In this document: in pieces, positions 38,038 through 45,643 of the stretch
How the letters are laid out: each line of letters begins with the position of its first letter
Numbering within the stretch: position 1 is the stretch's first letter
Source of the DNA: Vicinamibacterales bacterium
Lineage (GTDB): Bacteria > Acidobacteriota > Vicinamibacteria > Vicinamibacterales > UBA8438
Direction: 5' to 3'
NCBI GenBank assembly: GCA_937766455.1
Contig: CALLXD010000042.1
Location: 1 to 64,000, forward strand
DNA: 64,000 bases
Program-made: the position numbers and the translations under genes
Notes under the pieces: generated by a model
What the model was told of the DNA's origin: nothing
The model's database searches: none
What the model saw: the letters and a program-made list of their open reading frames with translations, nothing else

Positions 38038-40464
38038 TCATCGGAGGCGTTCGGCGAGCTGGCTCAGTGTCTCCGTGAGCCCTCTGAGCTGTCGCTGGCT
38101 CGCGCCACCGGCCGCGTCGGCGTCGCGGGCCAGCGCCTCGGCGGCTGCGTCCAGTTGCGCGGTGAGGACTGGGTCAGCGGGCGCCCGTTCTGACAATATT
38201 TCCTCGGTGCGATCGAGCAGATCCGAGACGGCATCGCGGCGCTCGCGCGCGAGCGCATCGCCGCGGCCGAGTTGGTCCAGGTAGGCCCGCGCAATGATCG
38301 GGCGGGGCGACCAGTCGATGCGTCGCTGCTGCTGGGCGTTGAACGTGTCCGGGGCCACCTGTGCCGCTGCGGCGAGTTCATTGCTCGAGAGGAACTCGCT
38401 CGGCAGCAACTCCAGCACATCGAGCCCGCGGGCGATCTCCGTCGCGTAGACAAAACCTCGGTACCAGTACGCGGACCAGTAGCCGGCCAGGGTCAGTTTC
38501 TCCGGGTCCAGCGGACCACGGTCGAAGAAGGCGATCTCCACGGGGTTCGAGGAATCGGTGAAGTCCATCACGGAGATGCCGCCCTGGTACCAGGCCTGCA
38601 CCAGAATGTCGCGCCCCGGTATGGGCACGAGCGAGCCGTTGTGGGCGACGCAGTTTTCCTGTTCGGTCTGCGGCGCGGGGAGCTTGTAGTGGCTACGGAA
38701 TTGCAGCGTCCGGTCGACGATGTCGTAGATCGCGTCCGCGCCCCACTCCCTGGGGTCTGACGCTCGGCACCGCGCTCGTCCGCCGCCACCCCATTCATCG
38801 GTGAAGATCACCTTCGTGCCGTCGTTGTTGAACGTGGCCGAATGCCAGTACGCGAAACCGGGGTCGACGACTTCGTCGAGACGGACCGGGTTCACCGGGT
38901 CAGAGATGTCCAGCAGGATGCCATTACCTGAGCACGCACCGGCCGCGAGCCCGATCTCCGGGTACGCCGTGATGTCGTGGCACTGGTTGGTCTCTCGCGT
39001 GCGCTGGGTTCCTGGCCCATGGTCGCCGCCTTCCCATAGGCCGGCGATGGCCCCGGACTCAGCATCCCGGAAGACATAGGGGCGGCTGACGATACGGGCG
39101 TCGCTCGGTTCGCTGAGCGGAATTTCGATGACATCGATCCGAAACAGCGCGGTATTCGGATCCTCGCCAGGGGACTCGGCCGAGCACCCCTCGAGCTCTT
39201 CTCCCGGGCGGACAGAGCCGGTTCCCGACCCATACACATAGATGTGGCCCGCTTCGTCTGGGTCCGTCACCAGCGTGTGGGTATGCGACCCGCGGCATGT
39301 CTGAACGGCCGCGACTTGGGTCGGCAGCCGCATGTCGCTGATGTCAAAGATGCGGATGCCTCGGAATCGCGCATCGCTCACCGGTTCTGCGACTCCGCCC
39401 AGTCCGCAGTCCCGTCGCCCGCGGGTTTCCTCGACCGACATGATCAGGAGGTCTCCGACCACAGACACATCGCCCTGTCCTCCCGGGCACACCACGGAAC
39501 TGACCAATTGCGGCGACACCGGTGTTTCGACACGGTAGGTGCTGAAACCGTGATAGTTGCCTTGAAACAGCATGTCTCCGGCGAACGCGAGATCGGTGTT
39601 GGCGAAGCTGAGCAGGCCACGCCGGGCGGGCGTCTCGTCGTCGTCGTCGGCGTCGTCCGGCGACTCGGGCTCCGTCGGAGTGGGGCGACCCGTCGGGAGA
39701 TTGGGGTCGCGGAACCCGTCCGGCTTTGGCCGCGTGGCGAGGAGCGCCATGTTCCACGACGCTTCTTCCGCGTCGAGAAAACCGCCCGCCAACTGGACCC
39801 GAGGATCGGGTGACAGCTCGGTCAGCATGTCATTCATCCGATCAATTTCCATGTTCTGATCAGCCGTCACGTCCGTGGTGAACGCATACAACTGAGAATC
39901 CTGGGCGGCGCCGCGTTGTCGCAAGAGGGTCGCGACCATGGTGACGGCGCCACGGTGGTGCTCGATCATGAGTTGCAGAAACAGTTCGTCGAATTCGACG
40001 CCCCCGGCCTGCCTCAGCCGGTCCATGTCCTCGCGGCTCACCATCCCCGGCATCGGCTCCCAGCCTGGGGCATGGTGCGCCTCCGGCGTGGTGACCGACT
40101 GCTCGCGCGAGCGGAGCCACTCCTGCATCATCGCGATTTCGTCCTCTTGCGAAATCTCAATGCGCTGCGCGAGTCGCTGCATCACAGCGCTGTCGCTCTG
40201 GGCCGCGAGGAGGGCGGTCATCTCGGTGGCCTGCGCATGATGGGAAATCATCCCTTGCATGAACTTCACGTCGGCGTCCGTGAATCCGATATTGGCGAGA
40301 TTCGAGGCCTCGGCCGCCGAGATCAGCCGGCTGGGCTCGCCGGGCGCACCGGGCTGCACGATAGGCGGTTGCGCCCGGGTCCCCGTTGCGCCAAGCGCCA
40401 CGCACGCCAGGCTGAGCATCAGGGTCGCGGCGGGCCGCGAGGCAAACGATGTGCGAGGGCTCAT
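38038..40464 (-). CDS. DUF305 (twin MIxHH) - LVIVD propeller fusion, secreted
   Basis: An 808-residue secreted protein. Start ATG 40464 (MSPRTSFASRP) has GGAGAG a few bases upstream and a Sec signal ending TRAQPP. Residues 30-220 are DUF305 with two MIxHH sites: FMQGMISHHAQATEM and QLMIEHHRGAVTMV, which fit a metal-binding helical bundle. From about residue 260 comes a long LVIVD-repeat beta-propeller with FANTDLAFAGDMLFQGNY, RGIRIFDISDMRLP, GILLDISDPVNPVRLDE and GGISVMDFTDSSNPVEIAF. A helical C-terminal tail follows. DUF305 is linked to metal (copper) handling, and LVIVD repeats occur in envelope proteins; the fusion suggests a surface metalloprotein. Confidence 0.85.
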   Translation of the reverse strand: MSPRTSFASRPAATLMLSLACVALGATGTRAQPPIVQPGAPGEPSRLISAAEASNLANIGFTDADVKFMQGMISHHAQATEMTALLAAQSDSAVMQRLAQRIEISQEDEIAMMQEWLRSREQSVTTPEAHHAPGWEPMPGMVSREDMDRLRQAGGVEFDELFLQLMIEHHRGAVTMVATLLRQRGAAQDSQLYAFTTDVTADQNMEIDRMNDMLTELSPDPRVQLAGGFLDAEEASWNMALLATRPKPDGFRDPNLPTGRPTPTEPESPDDADDDDETPARRGLLSFANTDLAFAGDMLFQGNYHGFSTYRVETPVSPQLVSSVVCPGGQGDVSVVGDLLIMSVEETRGRRDCGLGGVAEPVSDARFRGIRIFDISDMRLPTQVAAVQTCRGSHTHTLVTDPDEAGHIYVYGSGTGSVRPGEELEGCSAESPGEDPNTALFRIDVIEIPLSEPSDARIVSRPYVFRDAESGAIAGLWEGGDHGPGTQRTRETNQCHDITAYPEIGLAAGACSGNGILLDISDPVNPVRLDEVVDPGFAYWHSATFNNDGTKVIFTDEWGGGGRARCRASDPREWGADAIYDIVDRTLQFRSHYKLPAPQTEQENCVAHNGSLVPIPGRDILVQAWYQGGISVMDFTDSSNPVEIAFFDRGPLDPEKLTLAGYWSAYWYRGFVYATEIARGLDVLELLPSEFLSSNELAAAAQVAPDTFNAQQQRRIDWSPRPIIARAYLDQLGRGDALARERRDAVSDLLDRTEEILSERAPADPVLTAQLDAAAEALARDADAAGGASQRQLRGLTETLSQLAERLR

Positions 40465-40691
40465 TGGGCTCTCCATGAGTGCCCGTCGGGGGTGGACGCC
40501 TCCGCGGCGACCATCCTCGAACGAGCGCCGTGACGGCGTCCGACCCACAGCGGGTCCAACGTAGAAGTCGACGTTCGGGTGGCGTGGAACGTTTACCAGT
40601 GGTCACCGCGCCCGTCGGACGGAAGTATCATGATGGACTACAAAATGGAATTGTCCGGCTTGCGCCGGTTCAGGTAAAGCGAGGTTGAGTC

Positions 40692-41735
40692 ATGTCGAGA
40701 ACACTGTTTCGCGCGACGTTGGTGGCGGTGATGCTCATGCTGACCGTGGGGACGGCGCTAGCGCAAGTGCTGCCGAACCCGTATCGGCAAGTTGAGACCT
40801 GGGCCACGCTGCCCGATGGTCGCACGATGGGGGCCGTCGGCCAGGTCACCATTGACCCGGACGGCGAACATGTCTGGGCCGTCATCCGATGTGACGCCAC
40901 CGCTCCCGATCGGTTCGGCAACGAATGTCTCGACTCTGATCTCGACTCGGTGATCAAATTCAATCAAGACGGGGAGGTCGTCGAGAGTTTCGGTGGTGGC
41001 CTCTTCATTTGGCCGCATGGCATCGACGTCGACAGTGACGGCAACGTTTGGGTGACCGACGCCGTGGCCGAAGGCCGCACCCCCGAGGGGACGCGCGGTC
41101 ATCAGGTCATCAAGTTCAGCCCCACCGGCGAGGTGCTGATGACGCTCGGCACCCCTGGCAAGCCGGGGCTCGGGAACAACAGCTTCAACGCACCAGCTGC
41201 CGTGGTGGTGGCCGATAACGGGAACATCTTCGTGGCCGACGGACATGGCAACACCACCAACAACCGGGTGGTGAAATTTGCTCCGGATGGGACGTTCATC
41301 AAGGCGTGGGGCAAGACCGGCTACGGCCCCGGAGAATTTCGCACCCTCCATGCCATTGCGATGGACAACGACGGGCTAATTTACGTCGGGGACCGGTCCA
41401 ACAACCGCGTGCAGATCTTCGACCAGGAGGGCGAGTTCGTCGCGCAGTGGACGCAGTTTGGGCGACCGAGCGGCATCTTCTTCGACGACAACGGCAGGAT
41501 TTTCGTGGCCGACTCCGAATCGGATGACGTGCAGAACCCTGGCTGGGAGATGGGCATTCGTATTGGCGAAGTGGCCACCGGATGGGTGACCGAGTTCATT
41601 CTCTACCCGTGGGGTGACCCACGCAGCACGATCGGGAACGGGGCCGAATTCGTGGCGGTCGATCGCCACGGCAATATCTACGGTGGCGAGCCGGCACCGC
41701 GCCGACTACAAAAATATATCCGCGTCCGGCCATAG
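40692..41735 (+). CDS. Secreted NHL-repeat beta-propeller protein
   Basis: A 347-residue protein with a signal peptide (FRATLVAVMLMLTVGTALAQ). NHL-type blades include WPHGIDVDSDGNVWVTDA, APAAVVVADNGNIFVADG, HAIAMDNDGLIYVGDRSN and SGIFFDDNGRIFVADSESD. It is similar in type to, but not a close copy of, the protein at 13523. The divergent gap to the DUF305-LVIVD gene is 227 bp. No enzymatic assignment is possible. Confidence 0.85.
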   Translation: MSRTLFRATLVAVMLMLTVGTALAQVLPNPYRQVETWATLPDGRTMGAVGQVTIDPDGEHVWAVIRCDATAPDRFGNECLDSDLDSVIKFNQDGEVVESFGGGLFIWPHGIDVDSDGNVWVTDAVAEGRTPEGTRGHQVIKFSPTGEVLMTLGTPGKPGLGNNSFNAPAAVVVADNGNIFVADGHGNTTNNRVVKFAPDGTFIKAWGKTGYGPGEFRTLHAIAMDNDGLIYVGDRSNNRVQIFDQEGEFVAQWTQFGRPSGIFFDDNGRIFVADSESDDVQNPGWEMGIRIGEVATGWVTEFILYPWGDPRSTIGNGAEFVAVDRHGNIYGGEPAPRRLQKYIRVRP

Positions 41736-41841
41736 CGGCTGGCGGAGACGGATGCCGGCCGATCGCCCCCGGACGCGGGAGGGGCGATGGTCGGCACACC
41801 CGCGGTATGTGGCACGCGGAGCCGACCACAAGGGGGACGAC

Positions 41842-42051
41842 GTGAGTGCGGATGGCGATCGGATCGACGCGTTGGAAACGCACCTGGCGTTTCAGGGCGA
41901 CACGATCCGCCAGTTGAACGACGCGCTGGTGGCGCAGCAGGGCCGTATCGATCGCTTGGAGGCGGAATTTGAACGGGTGATAGCCACCGTGCAGCGCGCG
42001 GCGAGCGATGCCCCCGGCCCCCCGGCCGACGAGCGGCCTCCGCACTACTGA
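41842..42051 (+). CDS. slyX: SlyX-family coiled-coil protein
   Basis: This 69-residue protein starts at GTG 41842, with AGGGGGACGAC ahead of it. It contains one long coiled coil: RIDALETHLAFQGDTIRQLN, then DALVAQQGRIDRLEAEFERV, matching SlyX, which is of unknown function. A Pro/Asp-rich tail follows. The size fits the family. Confidence 0.8.
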   Translation: MSADGDRIDALETHLAFQGDTIRQLNDALVAQQGRIDRLEAEFERVIATVQRAASDAPGPPADERPPHY

Positions 42052-42174
42052 AGGCCTGAACGATTGACCCACAGCGCGGCCGTCGCAACGGATCGGAGCC
42101 GGAGTACCGCAGAGAATCGGCGGATACTGGGGTCAGCATCAATACCGAGTACGCTGCGCATCGAGAGGGTTGTC

Positions 42175-43524
42175 ATGAGACCACTTCGTGTAATGGCCCT
42201 GGGGCTTGCGCTGTTCCCGATCGCGTGTGGCGACCCGGCGGCTCCCGTCGTCGAGCCCGGTGGCATCGCGCTCGTCGGGGGACAGTTGATTGACGGCACC
42301 GGCTCTGAGCCGGTGGCGGATTCGGTGGTGGTGATTCGCGATGGACGGATCGCGAGTGCCGGATCTCGCGCCGAGACGCCCGTCCCCGCTGGCGCAGAGG
42401 TGATCGACGTCGCCGGGAAGACCCTCATGCCGGGACTCGTGAACCTGCATGTGCACTACCGCGGCGACGCGGAGAACATTGCACGGCTGTTTCGCACACA
42501 GCTCTACTATGGCGTCACCACCGGGCGGAGCATTGGCAGCGATTCACCGGAGGCCGTCGCCTTCCTGCTGGAGGCCAACGCGGGTCGCCCGGGTTTCCCG
42601 CGCGCCTACACCGCCGGTCTCGGCTTTTCACATCCCAACGGCTTCAACGCCGCTGGTCGGAATGCCCCAGTCACCGAAGAAGAGGGACGGGAGTTGGTTC
42701 GGCAGCAGGTCGCGCTCGGTGTGCATTTCATCAAGATGTGGGTGACCGAGATGTCGGAGCCCGGGTTGCAGATTACGCCGGAGATGCGGACGGCGATTAT
42801 CGACGAGGCGATCACGAACGGTGCGGTGCCAGTGGCCCATATCGACGGTGAAGCCGAGGCTCGTCAATTGATGGAGGCTGGTTTGCGGGACTTCCTGCAC
42901 ACCACGGTGCTGACCTTCGGCCCTGGGGGCGGCGCTCCGGTCGAAGACCCAACGCCGTCGCCGGAGTTCTTGCAAATGGCCCTGGACCACAATGTGGCCT
43001 TCACCCCCACCCTCTCGATCGTCCAGAACGGTTGGCACTTCGCCGAGCACCCGGAACTGCTGGATGATCCGGCGTTGCGGGCCGCGTTCAATCCAGACGC
43101 GCTGGCGCGGTGGGACGACCCGGCGACCCGGGAGGCCGTGGTCGAGGCGCCGGACTTCGAAGACCGCAAGGCTGCGTTCCGACAGATGCAGGACTTCGTC
43201 AAGACCATCCACGATGCAGGGATTCAGGTGGCACTTGGCAACGATGCCGGCACCGCCAATGTGCCGTTCGGATGGGGCATGCACCACGAGATGGAGATGT
43301 ATGTCGAGGCCGGCCTGACGCCGATGCAGGCGATTGTGGCAGCCACGGCGACCGGAGCGGCGCAAATGCCGCCGGTGGGCCAGGCCGACTTCGGCACACT
43401 TGAGGCTGGGAAGGTGGCTGACTTGGTGGTGCTCAATGCCGACCCGTTGGCCGACATTCGCAACACCTTGGAGATTGACCAGGTCATGCGGCTCGGCGAG
43501 TGGGTGGCGCGTGTGTTGCCGTGA
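42175..43524 (+). CDS. Amidohydrolase lipoprotein (imidazolonepropionase/prolidase-like)
   Basis: This is a metal-dependent TIM-barrel amidohydrolase. A short signal peptide ends in a lipobox, LFPIACGDP. The metal site begins with the HxH motif VNLHVHYRG, continues with the carboxylated-Lys position in GVHFIKMWVTEM and His in VPVAHIDGEAE, and ends with the Asp in LGNDAGTANVPFGWG. The C-terminal beta domain has GTLEAGKVADLVVLNADPL. ATG 42175 is preceded by GAGAGGG. The substrate is unknown; close relatives act on dipeptides, cyclic amides or imidazolones. It converges with the LPMO-like gene, 16 bp apart. Confidence 0.85.
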   Translation: MRPLRVMALGLALFPIACGDPAAPVVEPGGIALVGGQLIDGTGSEPVADSVVVIRDGRIASAGSRAETPVPAGAEVIDVAGKTLMPGLVNLHVHYRGDAENIARLFRTQLYYGVTTGRSIGSDSPEAVAFLLEANAGRPGFPRAYTAGLGFSHPNGFNAAGRNAPVTEEEGRELVRQQVALGVHFIKMWVTEMSEPGLQITPEMRTAIIDEAITNGAVPVAHIDGEAEARQLMEAGLRDFLHTTVLTFGPGGGAPVEDPTPSPEFLQMALDHNVAFTPTLSIVQNGWHFAEHPELLDDPALRAAFNPDALARWDDPATREAVVEAPDFEDRKAAFRQMQDFVKTIHDAGIQVALGNDAGTANVPFGWGMHHEMEMYVEAGLTPMQAIVAATATGAAQMPPVGQADFGTLEAGKVADLVVLNADPLADIRNTLEIDQVMRLGEWVARVLP

Positions 43525-43540
43525 CCACCCTCGCCTGTGC

Positions 43541-44200
43541 TTAGTTTCCCGCGGTCGCTGCCGGCCAGGCTTCGTCGATCGGCTTCGACAGGTCCGCCGT
43601 GATCGCCAGGTCAGCACAGTGGTGGTAGGAGTAGCCGCCCGGCTGGTTGTACCGATGATCCGCCATGAACTGGATCACCTGTAGCGTGCAGTGTTCACAG
43701 TTGATATTCGGGAGCTGAATGTCGGTCTCCCATGGAGGCATCGGAGTCTCTGGCCTGAACGACGCGTTCTCACCTTCCGCCGGATAGTGCCTGAACAGTC
43801 CGTCAGCGATGACCGGAATCTGCGGCGGGCTTTGAATGGCCCCCCAGACTGAGAACAAGCCCCTATCCGTGTACTGTTCGAAGGTGAGCGGATCTGGCGG
43901 CAGCTCGTTCCGTGAGTTCACTGCGAGGGCGATGCGGTAGTGGCCCGAGTGAAAAATCGTCTCCTGTATCTTCATGTGCAGCTCGGAACCGCCGGTGATC
44001 TCGGTGGCGGCGCCTGTCAGCAGCTCTGCGTTGTCGCCAGCCGGGTCACCGCCGCACGGTCCGAGTTTCTGAGGGTCGCCAAGCTGGTTCTCTTCGACCC
44101 AGGACGCTGGCTCTAGAAGGATGAAGTGCGCCTGCGTGGCCGCCGGCAGCATGGGGAGCGTGATGACCAGGGCGAACAGAAAACGCGGAAAGAGCTTCAT
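43541..44200 (-). CDS. LPMO-like secreted copper protein with predicted N-terminal His
   Basis: The 219-residue protein has a signal peptide (MKLFPRFLFALVITLPML through ATQA) that would be cleaved directly before HFILLEPASW. An N-terminal His after processing is the hallmark of the histidine brace of lytic polysaccharide monooxygenases. Other possible ligands are in IFHSGHYRIALAV and SYHHCADLAI. Cys pairs in LGPCGGD and NINCEHCTLQV support disulfides. It resembles the LPMO-like families of myxobacteria and Acidobacteriota whose activity is untested. ATG 44200 has AGGA a dozen bases upstream. It is divergent from the redoxin gene, 205 bp apart. Confidence 0.75.
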   Translation of the reverse strand: MKLFPRFLFALVITLPMLPAATQAHFILLEPASWVEENQLGDPQKLGPCGGDPAGDNAELLTGAATEITGGSELHMKIQETIFHSGHYRIALAVNSRNELPPDPLTFEQYTDRGLFSVWGAIQSPPQIPVIADGLFRHYPAEGENASFRPETPMPPWETDIQLPNINCEHCTLQVIQFMADHRYNQPGGYSYHHCADLAITADLSKPIDEAWPAATAGN

Positions 44201-44405
44201 GGTGAGTGGTCCTCCTGACAGACCCGAATGCGCCGATTGTCTGGGCTCTGGGGCGTGGCCGCAGGCCGCGACCCCGATAAGGAGCCCCATTGTAGCCTGT
44301 CGCGCCGCGTCGGGACCCAGTCACAGACGGCTCGGGCCATGGGGTGACATCTGAAGGGGGACTCTCCCGGGCGAGTCCTGATACCATCCCACAGGCGTCG
44401 AAGGT

Positions 44406-45614
44406 TTGGGAGGACGAGAGATGGCACGCAGGATAGTCGAGGCAACGTTTGCGCTGCTCCTGATAGCGGGTGCCAACGATGCTCTGCACGCCCAGGAGGC
44501 CGTCCGGGCCGCCAACGAGAACCTGGCGCCCGGTAGCGAGACCGACGATCTCGGGATTACGATACCGTTCTCCCTATCGCATCCCGGGCGTCTCTACCCG
44601 GCATCCGACGAGTTTCCCACCGGGCCTGAGATTGGCGAGCGACTGCCGACGTTTTCGCTCCCCAACCAGCACGGGCGCACGGTCGATTTCCATACGGATC
44701 GGGGCAACTCGAAATCTATCGTGGTGTTCTACCGGTCGGCCGTGTGGTGACCGTATTGCCGCACGCAGCTGGTCGAGCTGCAAGACAACCTGAGTCTCTT
44801 CTCGGAAGCCGGTATCAAGGTGTACGGCGTCAGCTATGACAGCCAGGAGCAGTTGTTGGTCTTCGGCGAGCAGTACGACGTGACCTACGACCTGCTGTCA
44901 GATGTCGAGTCGGCCGTCATCCGCGAGTTCGGCATTCTCAACACACTGATCGCGCCGGACGACCCGACGCAGATCGCCGGACGCAGCGTCTTCGGTGTGC
45001 CGTTCCCGGGTGTGTACGTGACTGACGAGCGCGGGGTGGTGACCGAGAAGTTCTTCCACCGCCATTACGCCACCCGGGAGTCCGCTGGGGCCATCCGAGA
45101 CTCGGCCTTGGGCGAGATTCTGGCGCGCCACGAGACGCCGGCAGTCGGGCTGACGAACGATCAGGTCCGGATCTCGGCCTTCTTGTCCGATACGTCGCTG
45201 ACGTTCGAGACGCAGTCGACGATCTACGTGCGATTCGAGCTCGAAGAGGGGCTGCATATGTATGGCCGACCGCTTCCCGACGGCTACATCGCCTCCGAGG
45301 CGACCATTCTCGACACGGCGGGGCTCCGGGTGGGAGCGGCGAGCTACCCGCCCACGCATCCGCTTGCGTTTCCTGCGCTTGGCGTCACACTCAACGTCTA
45401 CGAAGGGGTGGTGGACGTCGCGATTCCGGTGACGCCGAACTCGGAGCTGTTCGGACCTGGGCCCTCGAACCAGCCGACGGAATTGGATATTCCGATCTCG
45501 GTGCTGTTCCAGGCGTGCAGCGACACCATCTGCTATACCCCGAGGAACGAGCGGTTCTCGCTGACGCTGCCGGTTGCGCCGTTGTTGCAACCGGGGCAGC
45601 CGAGGACGCCCTAG
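44406..45614 (+). CDS. Probable selenocysteine-containing periplasmic redoxin with C-terminal DsbD-N-like domain
   Basis: A 402-codon frame begins MARRIVEATFALLLIAGAND with a Sec signal, so the protein is exported. Residues about 75-235 form an AhpC/TSA-like redoxin: LPTFSLPNQHGRTVDFH, SIVVFYRSAVW, then TGA at codon 115 and PYCRTQLVELQ, IKVYGVSYDSQEQL, FGVPFPGVYVTDERGVV. In relatives the TGA position is the first Cys of W-C-P-Y-C. The frame is the same and uninterrupted on both sides, and a SECIS-like hairpin follows. Selenocysteine insertion is therefore the best reading; a Cys-to-stop mutation would need a transversion and kill the protein. Residues about 250-390 resemble the DsbD alpha domain, with the Cys pair C371/C376 in ACSDTICYTP. 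The predicted active pair is U115/C118. An alternative start near the TGA is unlikely because it would remove the signal and active site. Confidence 0.8.
44748..44781 (+). promoter_or_regulatory. In-frame UGA and bSECIS-like stem-loop
   Basis: The TGA (44748-44750) is followed after 14 bases by a perfect 6-bp stem GCAGCT (44765-44770) and AGCTGC (44776-44781) around the 5-base loop GGTCG. The loop starts with GG, 20 bases after the UGA, inside the 16-37-base range for bacterial SECIS loops. The E. coli fdhF loop also contains GGUC, from memory. The hairpin overlaps codons for TQLVEL, so protein conservation could contribute to it. Confidence 0.7.
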
Positions 45615-45643
45615 GCTGGCGGCATCGTTGAAGGAGCAGGACA

